Source of the DNA: Salvelinus alpinus
Lineage: Eukaryota; Chordata; Actinopteri; Salmoniformes; Salmonidae
Assembly (NCBI RefSeq): GCF_045679555.1
Contig: NC_092091.1
Coordinates: 91,156,067-91,220,066 of the forward strand
Direction: 5' to 3'
DNA length: 64,000 nucleotides
Position numbers and translations under genes: made by a program
In this document: piece after piece, positions 18,690 through 55,305 of the stretch
Numbering within the stretch: position 1 is the first letter of the stretch
Layout: each line of letters begins with the position of its first letter
The notes under the pieces: model-generated
Databases searched by the model: none
Told to the model about the DNA's origin: nothing
What the model saw: only the letters and a program-made list of their open reading frames with translations

Positions 18690-19518
18690 GTAGGAGTAGA
18701 ATGAAGCTGATCTAGGATGAAGCTGATCCTACATACTGATCTCAGGTCAGTTCTGTGTTTTAACATTCCGATGTTAGGATGTAGAATGAAGCTGATCCTA
18801 CATGCTGATCTCAGGTCAGTTCTGTGTTTTAACATCGGAGTAGGAGTAGGATGAAGCTGATCCTACATACTGTTCTCAGGTCAGTTCTGTGTTTTAACAT
18901 CGGAGTAGGATGAAGCTGATCCTACATACTGATCTCAGGTCAGTTCTGTGTTTTAACATCGGAGTAGGAGTAGGATGAAGCTGACCCTACATGCTGACCT
19001 CAGGTCAGTTCTGTGTTTTAACATCGGAGTAGGAGTAGGATGAAGCTGACCCTACATGCTGTTCTCAGGTCAGTTCTGTGTTTTAACATCGGAGTAGGAT
19101 GAAGCTGATCCTACATGCTGTTCTCAGGTCAGTTCTGTGTTTTAACATCGGAGTAGGAGTAGGATGAAGCTGATCCTACATACTGATCTCAGGTCAGTTC
19201 TGTGTTTTAACATCAGAGTAGGAGTAGGATGAAGCTGATCCTACATGCTGATCTCAGGTCAGTTCTGTGTTTTAACATCAGAGTAGGATGAAGCTGATCC
19301 TACATGCTGATCTCAGGTCAGTTCTGTGTTTTAACATCAGAGTAGGATGAAGCTGATCCTACATACTGATCTCAGGTCAGTTCTGTGTTTTAACATCAGA
19401 GTAGGAGTAGGATGAAGCTGACCCTACATGCTGTTCTCAGGTCAGTTCTGTGTTTTAACATCAGAGTAGGAGTAGGATGAAGCTGATCCTACATGCTGAT
19501 CTCAGGTCAGTTCTGTGT
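18690..19518. repeat. ~59/65-bp minisatellite
   Basis: About 14 units containing GGATGAAGCTGATCCTACAT and TCTCAGGTCAGTTCTGTGTT. Length varies by the presence of one extra AGGAGT. Confidence 0.93.
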
Positions 19519-19705
19519 TTTCAAATCGATGGTCAGGAAAGCAGTGGTGTATAAAATGTGATGGCAAACCTTGAAGGAAAACTCCACCCCAAAATATATT
19601 TTGGTATTTGTTTCATGATTCCATTGGTGATCTAGTCCCAAAATGGTTTGCATGTCAACAATCAAGTTTTCCAGATATATAACTTTAAAAATACAGAAAT
19701 GTAGC
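19519..19705. other. Short unique spacer
   Basis: Contains AACTCCACCCCAAAATATAT, typical of a dispersed salmonid repeat; no gene seen. Confidence 0.4.
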
Positions 19706-20637
19706 CTGTATGGTAACATGGGGTTGTGGTAACATGGGGTTGTGGTAACATGGGGTTGTGGTAACATGAGGTTTTGGGTAACATGGGGTTTTGGTAACAT
19801 GGGGTTTTGGTAACATGGGGTTTTGGGTAACACAGGGTGTTGGTAATATGAGGTTTTGGGTAACATGGGGTTTTGGTAACATGGGGTTTTGGTAACATGG
19901 GGTTTTGGTTAATATGAGGTTGTGGTAACATGGGGTTGTGGTAACATGAGGTTTTGGGTAACATGGGGTTTTGGGTAACATGGGGTTTTGGTAACATGAG
20001 GTTTTGGGTAACATGGGGTTTTGGGTAATATGAGGTTGTGGTAACATGGGGTTGTGGTAACATGAGGTTTTGGGTAACATGGGGTTTTGGGTAATATGAG
20101 GTTGTGGTAACATGAGGTTTTGGGTAACATGGGGTTTTGGGTAACATGGGGTTTTGGGTAACATGGGGTTTTGGTAACATGGGGTTCTGGGTAACATGGG
20201 GTTTTGGGTAACATGGGGTTTGGGTAACATGGGGTTTTGGGTAACATGGGGTTTTGGGTAACATGGGGTTTTGGGTAACATGGGGTTTTGGTAACATGGG
20301 GTTTTGGGTAACATGGGGTTTTGGGTAACATGGGGTTTTGGGTAACATGGGGTTTTGGGTAACATGGGGTTTGGGTAACATGGGGTTTTGGGTAACATGG
20401 GGTTTTGGGTAACATGGGGTTTTGGGTAACATGGGGTTTTGGTAACATGGGGTTTTGGGTAACATGGGGTTTTGGTAACACAGGGCTTTGGTAACACAGG
20501 GCTTTGAGTAACACAGGGCTTTGGTAACACACGGCTTTGGGGTAACACAGGGTTTGAGTAACACAGGGTTTGGGGTAACACGGGGTTTGGGGTAACACAG
20601 GGTTTGGGGTAACACATGGGTTTGGTAACATGGGGTT
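19706..20637 (+). repeat. 17-bp G-rich minisatellite
   Basis: About 54 units of TAACATGGGGTTTTGGG with one- to two-base length variants and AACACAGGG(T/C)TT variants at the right end. The minus-strand frame is open for 317 codons only because the units lack stops. The GGGG/TTTT runs could support G-quadruplexes. Confidence 0.95.
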
Positions 20638-20749
20638 TTAATTATTTAAGAGCATTCAGCATTTACTGCTATTTGTTGTTGTCTATATTTTGTATATCTT
20701 ATTTTGTTTACTCTTAGATTCTATATTTTGAAGTGTTATCATGTTTTAT

Positions 20750-21082
20750 TAGTCCATGTAATCACCTGTTTATTCTTTATAGATGTCTCCTTTCCATCTA
20801 GTCAGGTAGTCCATGTAATCACCTGTTAATACTTTATAGATCTCTCCTTTCCATCAAGTCAGGTAGTCCATGTAATCACCTGTTAATACTTTATAGATCT
20901 CTCCTTTCCATCAAGTCAGGTAGTCCATGTAATCACCTGTTAATACTTTATAGATCTCTCCTTTCCATCTAGTCAGGTAGTCCATGTAATCACCTGTTTA
21001 TTCTTTATAGATGTCTCCTTTCCAGCTAGTCAGGTAGTCCATGTAATCACCTGTTTATTCTTTATAGATGTCTCCTTTCCAT
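20750..21082. repeat. ~57-bp repeat, about six copies
   Basis: Units AGTCCATGTAATCACCTGTT ... TCTCCTTTCCATC(A/T)AGTC. Confidence 0.92.
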
Positions 21083-21083
21083 C

Positions 21084-21320
21084 AGCCTGAGGAGGTCTAT
21101 AACTCCATTAGGTTGAATGTGATAGTTTGTCTATAACCAGCCTGAGGAGGTCTATAACTCCATTAGGTTGAATGTGATAGTCTGTCTATAACCAGCCTGA
21201 GGAGGTCTATAACTCCATTAGATTGAATGTGATAGTCTGTCTATAACCAGCCTGAGGAGATCTATAACTCCATTAGATTGAATATGATAGTCTATAACCA
21301 GCCTGAGGTCTATAACTCCA
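21084..21320. repeat. ~63-bp repeat, about four copies
   Basis: Units CAGCCTGAGGAGGTCTATAA and CTCCATTAGGTTGAATGTGA. The last copies are shortened. Confidence 0.9.
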
Positions 21321-21432
21321 TTCATATTCTATTCACAGTTTAGAGAAATGTATCTATATGGAAATTAGCTATAATCAGGCTGGTTAATCTGATGCATGTC
21401 TGTTGAATTTGGAAAAATCTACTCACACTCGG

Positions 21433-21660
21433 CCCCGCCCCACCTATTCAGCCAATCAGGAGCCGCTACTGCGTTGCATACCATTTGCTAAACGGTACGT
21501 GCTAAAGAGTATGCAACGATGAGTGCATAGTATGCAATTTAAGTATGTAGTACACTGGTATGTGTATTCAGACCTCTCTCTCTCTCCTCCTCTCCTCTCG
21601 TTCTCTCCACTGTTCCCTCTGCCGGTCACTTCCCTCTCATCACCTGCAGTGGGCGGAGCC
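21433..21660 (+). promoter_or_regulatory. ppp2r2c: Probable ppp2r2c upstream promoter elements
   Basis: CCCCGCCCC (21,433-21,441) and a CCAAT box in AGCCAATCAG (around 21,450-21,459) lie 11 bp apart, with a second GC box GGGCGGAGCC at 21,651-21,660. They are about 1.3-1.5 kb upstream of the ppp2r2c ATG in a non-satellite stretch, followed by a CT-rich leader. The transcription start is not determinable here. Confidence 0.4.
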
Positions 21661-21774
21661 ATGACTGAGAGCTGTGCTCTGGTTGGCTAAGCTGGAAGGA
21701 GGCTGCAGCGACAGACCCACAGCATCCTCTACTCTTTCTCCCTCTCTCCTTTTCGCTCATCCCACCACCCCTTT

Positions 21775-21810
<36 letters not shown>

Positions 21811-22094
21811 TTCCTCTCCACACAGAGACAAACGTGCCCCGGCCTGCCTGCCTGCTCAGTGACACTGCAGTACAGAGGACATAGCAGCAGCAAACAGGCA
21901 GAGAGACAGAAGGCAGAGAGACAGGCAGACAGACAGGCAGGCAGAGAGACAGACAGGCAGACAGACAGGCAGACAAACAAGCCGACAGGCAGAACGTAGG
22001 AAGGTGTGTCGAGGCCTTGTCTCCTCCTTCTCCTCCTCCTCCTCCTGCAGTAGCAGAGATCCTGTCCTCCTGCGCTCTCCTTCAAGGACTTCCA
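21661..22094 (+). other. Putative 5'-leader region of ppp2r2c
   Basis: (CT)n at about 21,780-21,808, AGACAGGCAG repeats at 21,895-21,985 and a CTCCTCC run at 22,020-22,046. No coding exon was recognised; I interpret it as promoter-proximal or 5' UTR DNA. Confidence 0.4.
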
Positions 22095-22375
22095 GACTCT
22101 GAGACCTAGAACTACGGCTGCTACAGTTCCTGTTCCTGTTTGTTACCAAGGAAATACTCCTGCTACTGCTACTGCTGCTACACTTCCTGTTCCTGTTTGT
22201 TACCAAGGAAATACTGCTGCTACTACTGCTGCTGCTACAGTTCCTGTTCCTGTTTGTTACCAAGGAATTACTCCTGCTACTGCTGCTACACTTCCTGTTC
22301 CTGTTTGTTACCAAGGAAATACTCCTGCTACTGCTGCTACACTTCCTGTTACTGTTTGTTACCAAGGAAATACTG
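22095..22375. repeat. ~57-63-bp repeat, five copies
   Basis: Units contain TTCCTGTTCCTGTTTGTTAC, CAAGGAAATACT and CTGCTACTGCTGCTACA. The unit length varies by trinucleotide steps in the CTGCTA part. Confidence 0.9.
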
Positions 22376-22679
22376 CAGCGCAGCGGATATTATCACGAAC
22401 GGGAGCACGAAGGAGTGCTACTCTCTCCCGCTCTCTCTCTCACACAGTCACAGGCAGACAAACGGACTACTCTCTCTAACGCATAACAGTGGACTTCTCA
22501 TTGTTTCGGGACTTCTCTTGCTGGGCCTGGTGTGTGTTGTGGTGTGTGTTGTGGTGTGGTGTGGTGTGTGTAGTGTGTGTTTTTATCAGAGGTCACGCCG
22601 CGTGCTGTGGGAGTGTGTGTGGGTGATCCACCTTCTCTCAGGTCCCCTACCCTCTCATCCTTTTCTACCTAACCTCTCT

Positions 22680-22683
<4 letters not shown>

Positions 22684-22768
<85 letters not shown>
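22684..22768 (+). repeat. (CT)n microsatellite in the ppp2r2c leader
   Basis: An uninterrupted CT run of about 80 bp, followed by TCTCC-rich DNA up to 22,860. Confidence 0.95.
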
Positions 22769-22770
<2 letters not shown>

Positions 22771-22985
22771 CACCAAACTCCATCCCTCTCTTCCCCCTCT
22801 CTCTCTCTCCATCCTCACCACACCTCTCCCTCTCTTCCCTCTATCCTCTCCATACCTCCGCCCCTCCATATCCCATGATGCCTTGCCCCAGGCCACTGCG
22901 CTAGGCCCCAGCAGTATGGGCAGAGCCTGGGAGGGGAGAGAGAGCTCTGATTGGTCCAGGTCGGGTCCCCCTTCCTTTGCTTCCG

Positions 22986-48401
<25,416 letters not shown>

Positions 48402-48669
48402 GACTGGGTCAGCCCCGACACACAGGGTCCAGACCTGGGTTCAAATACCATTTAGGACTGGGTCAGCCCCGACACACAGGGTCCAGACCTGGGTTCAAAT
48501 ACCATTTAGCACCTGGTCAGCCCCGACACACAGGGTCCAGACCTGGGTTCAAATACCATTTAGCACCGGGTCAGCCCCGACACACAGGGTCCAGACCTGG
48601 GTTCAAATACCATTTAAGTCCATTTAGGACAGGGTCCAGACACAGGAACAGGACTGAGAAGTAGTCGTT

Positions 48670-48778
48670 AAACACACGCACGCATGTGCACACACAGGCA
48701 CACACACACACACACAGGCGCACACACACACACACAGGCACACACACAGGCACACACACACACACGGGCACACGCATT
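48670..48778 (+). repeat. CA-rich tract
   Basis: ACACACAGGCACACAC-type repeats with G interruptions in the 3' flank. Confidence 0.9.
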
Positions 48779-48834
48779 GATTGTTGGACACAAATTGAAA
48801 GGAAATAACAAAAACATCAGAGACTAGTCCCTCC

Positions 48835-49280
48835 GTGGAATGAGTTGGACAGGCCTGAGATCAGTCTATAAGGGGAATGAGTTGGACAGGCCTGAGATCA
48901 GTCTATAAGGGGAATGAGTTGGACAGGCCTGAGATCAGTCTATAAGGGGAATGAGTTGGACAGGCCTGAGATCAGTCTATAAGGGGAATGAGTTGGACAG
49001 GCCTGAGATCAGTCTATAAGGGGAATGAGTTGGACAGGCCTGAGATCGATCTATAAGGGGAATGAGTTGGACAGGCCTGAGATCAGTCTATAAGGGGAAT
49101 GAGTTGGACAGGCCTGAGATCAGTTTATAAGGGGAATGAGTTGGACAGGCCTGAGATCAGTCTATAAGGTGAATGAGTTGGACAGGCCTGAGATCAGTCT
49201 AAAAGGTGAATGAGTTGGACAGGCCTGAGATCGATCTATAAGGGGAATGAGTTGGACACCCCTGAGTTCGGTCTATAAGG
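48835..49280. repeat. 37-bp minisatellite
   Basis: About 12 units of ATAAGGGGAATGAGTTGGAC, AGGCCTGAGATCAGTCT. Confidence 0.94.
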
Positions 49281-49301
49281 TGTCTAAAGACAGAGGAAGG
49301 T

Positions 49302-49354
<53 letters not shown>
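49302..49354 (+). repeat. (GT)n microsatellite
   Basis: Perfect GT run of about 50 bp. Confidence 0.95.
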
Positions 49355-49356
<2 letters not shown>

Positions 49357-49508
49357 AGACCGCAGTGACCCAGTGTGTGGATCCAATCACTGATTTTATT
49401 GTTGTTTTAGTCAACAGCACGTCACTAGACGTCCCGTTTAACGGATTCCCTTTATGATCACAACACCTCAGCACACCTGGATACACCGGACACCTTTACA
49501 CACAGCTG

Positions 49509-50675
49509 GTGAGAGTGGACACTTCTGGACACCTAGTGACACATCTGGATGAATCTAGACACCTGGTGACTCATCTGGATGAATCTAGACACCTGGTGAC
49601 TCATCTGGATGAATTTAGACACCTGGTGACCCATCTGGACACCTGGTGACCCACCTGGATGAATCTAGACACCTGGTGACTCATCTGGATGAATTTAGAC
49701 ACCTGGTGACCCATCTGGACACCTGGTGACCCATCTGGATGAATCTAGACACCTGGTGACACATCTGGATGAATCTAGACACCTGGTGACTCATCTGGAT
49801 GAATATAGACACCTGGTGACTCATCTGGATGAATCTAGACACCTGGTGACCCATCTGGATGAATCTAGACACCTGCTGACCCATCTGGATGAATCTAGAC
49901 ACCTGCTGACCCATCTGGATGAATCTAGACACCTGGTGACCCATCTGGATGAATCTAGACACCTGCTGACCCATCTAGATGCATTTAGACACCTGCTGAC
50001 CCATCTGGATGAATCTAGACACCTGGTGACCCATCTGGACACTTCTGGACACCTGGTGACACATCTGGACACATCTAGACACCTGGTGACACATCTGGAC
50101 ACTTCTGGACACCTGGTGACACATCTGGACACTTCTGGACACCTGGTGACTCATCTGGACACTTCTGGACACCTGGTGACTCATCTGGACACTTCTGGAC
50201 ACCTGGTGACACATCTGGATGAATCTAGACACCTGGTGACTCATCTGGACGAATCTAGACACCTGGTGACACATCGGGATGAATCTAGACACCTGGTGAC
50301 TCATCTGGATGAATCTAGACACATGGTGACACATCTGGATGAATCTAGACACCTGGTGACTCATCTGGACGAATCTAGACACCTGGTGACTCATCTGGAT
50401 GAATCTAGACACCTGGTGACTCATCTGGACGAATCTAGACACCTGGTGACCCATGTGGATGAATCTAGACACCTGGTGACTCATCTGGACGAATCTAGAC
50501 ACCTGGTGACTCATCTGGATGAATCTAGACACCTGGTGACTCATCTGGACGAATCTAGACACCTGGTGACACATCTGGATGAATCTAGACACCTGGTGAC
50601 CCATGTGGACACATCTAGACACCTGCTGACCCATCTGGATGAATCTAGACACCTGGTGACTCATCTGGACACTCC
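49509..50675. repeat. 30-bp minisatellite
   Basis: About 39 units of CTAGACACCTGGTGACTCAT, CTGGATGAAT with CTGGACACTT variants. The 334-codon plus frame and 275-codon minus frame arise because 30 is a multiple of three. Confidence 0.95.
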
Positions 50676-50770
50676 TGGACAAGCTGATCCTAGATCTGTG
50701 CCTAAGGGCAACTTCTACCCGAGCTACTAAATCACTTATGCTTCCATCCATCCACTCACATAGGCTCTGA

Positions 50771-50870
50771 CCCAAATGGACCCTATTCCCTATATAGTGC
50801 ACCTCTGGGTTCCACTACCTGGGACCATAAGGCTCTGGTCAGAAGTAGTGCCCTATAAAGGGAATACTAG
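50771..50870. mobile_element. MITE related to 11,977-12,074
   Basis: CCCAAATGGACCCTATTCCC and TATATAGTGCAC pair with AGTAGTGCCCTATAAAGGGA; the right end is lost. Confidence 0.65.
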
Positions 50871-50912
50871 GTTGATCGTATTCTCATGTCATCCACCATG
50901 TTCTGTAAATAC

Positions 50913-50989
<77 letters not shown>

Positions 50990-50990
50990 G
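50913..50990 (+). repeat. (TGTC)n microsatellite
   Basis: About 19 perfect tetranucleotides. Confidence 0.97.
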
Positions 50991-51045
50991 ACCTAGTTAT
51001 CTCAGTGGTCAACCATTACATAGAGTCAGAGTTATATAGTGAGAC

Positions 51046-51155
51046 TGTGCAGGATTTTGTTCCAGACCACCAACAACACACTTTGAATATAGCTAATCAA
51101 GTGGATTAGTCAAAATCAGGTGAGTTAGTGCAGGGCTGGAACAAAAGCCTGCACA
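51046..51155. mobile_element. Inverted-repeat MITE, ~110 bp
   Basis: The left end TGTGCAGGATTTTGTTCCAG is inverted at the right as CTGGAACAAAAGCCTGCACA (one mismatch). The AATCA(A/G)GTG centre also pairs. Confidence 0.75.
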
Positions 51156-51177
51156 GCTTGTACTGATGGTCTTCTAG

Positions 51178-51775
51178 GGTTGGTGGCCACTCGTTTAAAG
51201 GGTCAATCTGGGATTGATTCTCGTCCTGGGTCGGTGGCCACTGGTTTAAAGGGTCAATCTGGGATTGATTCTCGTCCTGGGTCGGTGGCCACTGGTTTAA
51301 AGGGTCAATCTGGGATTGATTCTCGTCCTGGGTTGGTGTCCACTGGTTTAAAGGGTCAATCTGGGATTGATTCTCGTCCTGGGTTGGTGGCCACTAGTTT
51401 AAAGGGTCAATCTGGGATTGATTCTCGTCCTGGGTTGGTGTCCACTGGTTTAAAGGGTCAATCTGGGATTGATTCTCGTCCTGGGTCGGTGGCCACTGGT
51501 TTAAAGGGGCAATCTGGGATTGATTCTCGTCCTGGGTTGCTGGCCACTCGTTTAAAGGGGCAATCTGGGATTGATTCTCGTCCTGGGTTGGTGGCCACTA
51601 GTCTAAAGGGTCAATCTGGGATTGATTCTCGTCCTGGGTTGCTGGCCACTCGTTTAAAGGGGCAATCTGGGATTGATTCTCGTCCTGGGTTGGTGTCCAC
51701 TGGTTTAAAGGGTCAATCTGGGATTGATTCTCGTCCTGGGTTGGTGGCCACTCGTTTAAAGGGTCAATCTGGGAT
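51178..51775. repeat. ~51-bp minisatellite
   Basis: About 12 units of GGTTGGTGGCCACTCGTTTA, AAGGGTCAATCTGGGATTGA, TTCTCGTCCTG. Confidence 0.94.
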
Positions 51776-51799
51776 TCCGCGACATCACACCGCTTGAGT

Positions 51800-52110
51800 T
51801 CTCTCTCCTCCAATCATACACAGTAGTGTAGTGGCGTCAGCGCGGCAACCTCACGGCTAACCAATCAGTAAGAGTGTTGTTGTGCTGTGGTCAGGACCAT
51901 TGCAACAGTAGCATGTTATCCAGTGTTACTGTCGTTGTATATCTATCATACCTGTATAACTAATAGTTATCTAAACACTCCCAATGAACACTTGATGAAG
52001 GAATGTGTATACAAAAATAAATTAAATAATGTGAATCTGAGGATCAATCGTGGTGTTGATTATTTGATGAAACTGTGTTTTTGTGTGACATTGTTTGTTT
52101 GTGGGCGACT
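51800..52110 (+). other. Unique DNA, possible end of ppp2r2c 3' UTR
   Basis: A non-repetitive AT-rich stretch ending in a poly(A)-signal-like region. If it is transcribed with ppp2r2c, the 3' UTR is about 3.6 kb and mostly arrays. Confidence 0.35.
52016..52021 (+). terminator. Candidate ppp2r2c polyadenylation signal
   Basis: AATAAA in the plus orientation, followed at about 45-80 bp by a GT-rich stretch (GTGTTTTTGTGTGACATTGT). It is a good candidate between the stop codon and the convergent wfs1 gene. Assignment to ppp2r2c is inferred from position. Confidence 0.4.
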
Positions 52111-52260
52111 GTCTTCCTCCTGGGCTCATCACATCCTACAGGAGGCCTGGTGCTGTATTCATGTCTTCCTCCTGGGGTCATCACATCCTACAGGAGGCCT
52201 GCTGCTCTATTCATGTCTTCCTCCTGGGGTCATCACATCCTACAGGAGGCCTGGTGCTGT
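52106..52260. repeat. ~52-bp repeat, three copies
   Basis: Units GTCTTCCTCCTGGGGTCATC and ACATCCTACAGGAGGCCTG. Confidence 0.9.
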
Positions 52261-52261
52261 A

Positions 52262-52366
52262 AAAGAGCTTTACAGTAACCCGGCCTAGACCCTAATGAAA
52301 GAGCTTTACAGTAACCCGGCCTAGACCCTAATGAAAGTGCTTTACGGTAACCCGTCCTAGACCAAG
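52262..52366. repeat. Three units of the pi4k2b-intron 36-bp repeat
   Basis: AAAGAGCTTTACAGTAACCC and GGCCTAGACCCTAATG, the same unit and orientation as 10,022-10,797. Confidence 0.92.
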
Positions 52367-52398
52367 AGCAAGCAAAGCAGAAGCAAGACCACAGTGGC

Positions 52399-52776
52399 TG
52401 TAATACGTGCGTACTGGCGGCAGAGAAGTCAGGCACAGAAGAGCAAAGACTGTGTTACAACGGTGCAGTTTAATAATAAAAATCACCGTGAACAAAAACA
52501 AGTAAATAAATAAATACAATGGGACGAAACCCTCCGCTCGCCAGACATAACGTGGACAAACTCTTACAATCAACTATTCCGGACAAGGACATGGGGGGAA
52601 CAGAGGGTTAAATACACAACATGTAATTGATGGAATTGAAACCAGGTGTGAGGGAAGACAAGACAAAACAAATGGAAAATGAAAAGTGGATCGGCGATGG
52701 CTAGAAGGCCGGTGACGTCGACCGCCGAACACCGCCCGAACAAGGAGAGGGAACGACTTCGGCGGAAGTCGTGACA
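52399..52776 (-). mobile_element. Solo LTR of a Gypsy-like retrotransposon
   Basis: 378 bp, on the minus strand starting TGTCACGACTTCCGCCGAAG and ending in TTACA. Flanked by GTGGC at 52,394-52,398 and 52,777-52,781, a 5-bp target-site duplication. No internal region is present, as expected after LTR-LTR recombination. The family name is from memory of salmonid LTRs. Confidence 0.82.
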
Positions 52777-52781
52777 GTGGC

Positions 52782-53263
52782 CCCGTATACAACGGACGTA
52801 CAACACATTTGGCACAACGGTTGGGATGCCAGTTGTATCATAGAGTTTTATCTGCACACAAATAAACTACACAAGCGTGTGGAGACACCGCTCAATGGAT
52901 CTGCAACAAACTCTTCATTGCATCACAAAAAATAAATCAGATCACAACCATTGTGTCCAATGTGTTCTAGATCAGTTGCAGAATCTGAGTGTGAACGGGG
53001 CCAAAGCTACACAACACCAACCTAAGCTGTGACTGAGTGGAACAGACAGTGAAACTGAGACTCAGAGCTAACGGACGGCTGATACACTGGCCAGGGACCA
53101 AATATAGATCAAGAACATGTTTCAGTTTCTCAAAGACGTGTTTGAACATGTCATGGTTGTTGTTGTTGGTTGTTGTTGTTGGTTGTTGTTGTTGTCTATA
53201 TCTGTGTGTAAGGTTGTACAATTCCAGTAACTTTCAATTAAATTCCCAGGATTTCCTGCTTGT
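52782..53263. other. Spacer with decayed repeat DNA
   Basis: Contains (TTG)n at 53,158-53,193 and otherwise no recognised gene. Confidence 0.45.
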
Positions 53264-53284
53264 CCCCCCCCCCCCCCCCCCCCC
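53264..53284 (+). repeat. Poly(C) tract
   Basis: About 20 consecutive C; a place where assemblies often err. Confidence 0.9.
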
Positions 53285-53509
53285 ACTGTAAGACAGTGAA
53301 TGTATCTGGTGAGTAGGACATTATTCCATCAGTATAATATTTCTCATAATTTTCAAAAAGAGAAACAGTAACATTCATTATATTTCAATTTAAAGTTTGT
53401 AAATTTTAAAAAAGGTACCAATTTTAATTTACACACTTAACAAGCTAGTGCATAGAGAGTGTTTTGTAGATGCTGAGAACAGAATGTATGTTTTTAAATA
53501 ACATTCTTA

Positions 53510-53890
53510 CAACATTCTTTGAACATACCAACGTTTTTAAATAATGTTCTTTCTAATGTTTTCTTTGTGGTTTTTATGTAAAGATTTCTTAATGTTCTGA
53601 GAACACGACTTGAAAATAAAACCACGAGGAAACCTGAAGGAAACATTATGCTGAAGAACTGAAATTCCCACAGAAGAACTTTAAATCTTAATGTTCTCTG
53701 AACGTTCTCTGAGAACATGACTAAGTAAAACCACGAGGAAACCTGTGAAAACCTGTAGATAATGTTATGCTGAAGTCCTGAAATTCCCAAAGAAGAACGT
53801 TGTGTCTTAATGTTCTCTGAACGTTCTCTGAGAACGTGACTAAATAGAACCATGAGGAAACCTATAGGAAACGTTATTAGAACGTTGTAT
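53510..53890. repeat. ~120-bp repeat, about three diverged copies
   Basis: Words AATGTTCTCTGAACGTTCTC, TGAGAACATGACTAA, AAACCACGAGGAAACCTG and TGAAATTCCCA recur at about 120-bp spacing. Confidence 0.8.
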
Positions 53891-53941
53891 GCAATATAAC
53901 CCCAGGACAAACACACTCTCACCAAACTCTAAGATAATTTT

Positions 53942-54172
53942 CCTTCCCTTTATTTAACTAGGCAAGCCACTTAACATCTAATTCTTATTTTACAATGACG
54001 GCCTATGCCGGCCAAACCCCGGACGACGCCGGGACAATTGAGCGCCGCCCTATGGGACTTCACGATAACGGCCGGGTTGTGATACAGGCCCCGGATCGAA
54101 CCAGGGTCTGTAGTGACGCCTCTAGCGCTGAGACGCGGTGCCTTACGACCGCTGTGCCACTCGGGTTAACAT
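53942..54172 (-). mobile_element. Full-length tRNA-derived SINE
   Basis: On the minus strand it starts CCCGAGTGGCACAGCGGTCG, contains a B box (GGTTCGATCCG), CGGCGCTCAATTGTCCCGGC, and ends CTTGCCTAGTTAAATAAAGG. This is the HpaI-like salmonid SINE type. Confidence 0.85.
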
Positions 54173-54240
54173 ATGGTTTTTAGAACGTTATGTGCTAGCT
54201 GGGAAACATCCAACAGTTACATTTCAGATAAACCACTGCA

Positions 54241-54372
54241 AATACATACATACATACATGCACACGCACACGCACACGCACACACATACATACATACATA
54301 CATACATACATACATACATACATACATACATACATACATACATACATACATACATACATACATACACACACA
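54241..54372 (+). repeat. (CATA)n microsatellite
   Basis: CATACATA and CACACGCACACG runs over 130 bp. Confidence 0.95.
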
Positions 54373-55203
54373 TTAAATAGTTCTAGTACTATATGGATAT
54401 GCTACATATTCCACATACAAGTCATCCGTGTGTTCCTAAGACAGTTAAATACACAAGTCTTAACACTATATTTGTAAGGACTGTTCCTCTGAAATCTTCA
54501 TTCACCATTATTCCCTAGCGTCTTCCTCCAGGTTCCCCCCCGTTTAAAGACCACTCTGTTAGTGAACTGTTTCCCGTTGAACAACGACCTCTACAGTGGA
54601 AATACATTCAGGTAATGCAGTTTAAAAGATGACCCACTTCCTCCTTTGATTTCAGCTCCCCGGGTGTTTCTGCCCGATTAGATACAATCTGACCCAACCG
54701 TCCATCCCGTCGTAAAAAAACGCTGCCGCTGCTCGTTGCCGTGGTAACGAGCCAACTCATAAAAAAAATGATTACAAAATGGCTTCCAGAAGAGAACTGC
54801 AGCATCTGAGTAACTGTAGCAACCGTTCCCTTTCGGGTGTTCCAACCAGAGACACGCCCCTTTTCACGCCTCCGTCCATCTGTCCATCAATCCATCCCTT
54901 TAAATCACTAAGTTGCTCTACAAATGAAGTTGTATTGAATTGAATTCCTTCATTCCTTCATTTCCTATTTTTTTCCCGCTAGTCCATTTTGAAAAATGGC
55001 TGCCACTGTCTCTTCCACCACTGGCTGGTCACACGTTGATCCTTTAGGACAGGAAGGGGGGGGGGGGGGAGACAAGGTAAACTATTGTACACATTAAAAC
55101 ATTCCAGGACAAAATAAAGTTGTACTGAATTGAAATCCTTCTATCCATCTATTCCTCGTGTATTTTCCACCCCGTCACTACATTTCTCTCCTTTGCCGTC
55201 CCG
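54373..55203 (-). other. Probable wfs1 3' UTR / downstream DNA
   Basis: Non-satellite DNA downstream of the wfs1 stop. Two related stretches (about 54,925-55,050 and 55,115-55,205, both with AAGTTGTA.TGAATTGAA and CGTCACACG or TCACACGTTGAT) indicate an internal duplication. No convincing minus-strand poly(A) signal was located. Confidence 0.4.
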
Positions 55204-55305
55204 TCACACGTCGATACGTGCCGAGAGGAAGGGAGAGAAGAAGAAGTCGAAGGCGAACTTGACGGAGTTGAGGGTGGTCCGTCTCCAGTCTCTCTCTATC
55301 TTCAC
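55204..55305 (-). CDS. wfs1: wfs1 coding exon f (stop exon)
   Basis: 102 nt: [33 protein letters not shown], then TGA at 55206-55204. It matches the human terminus VKIEHDWRST...FFFFPFLSAA, with three extra residues. Acceptor TTCTGCAG. Confidence 0.88.
   Translation of the reverse strand: MKIERDWRRTTLNSVKFAFDFFFSPFLSARIDV

Noticed and set aside
19662-20631. 317-codon minus-strand frame rich in MLPKTPCYP
   Set aside because: 17-bp repeat without stops; all three minus frames read similar peptides.
19706-20637. Telomere-like GGGGTT repeats
   Set aside because: The unit is TAACATGGGGTTTTGGG, not TTAGGG; internal minisatellite.
22140-22904. 254-codon frame upstream of ppp2r2c
   Set aside because: Made of the CTGCTA repeat and a (CT)n run; the recognised start is the ATG at 22,986.
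49726-50802. 334- and 275-codon frames with 10-residue repeats
   Set aside because: Produced by the 30-bp minisatellite; no conserved domain.
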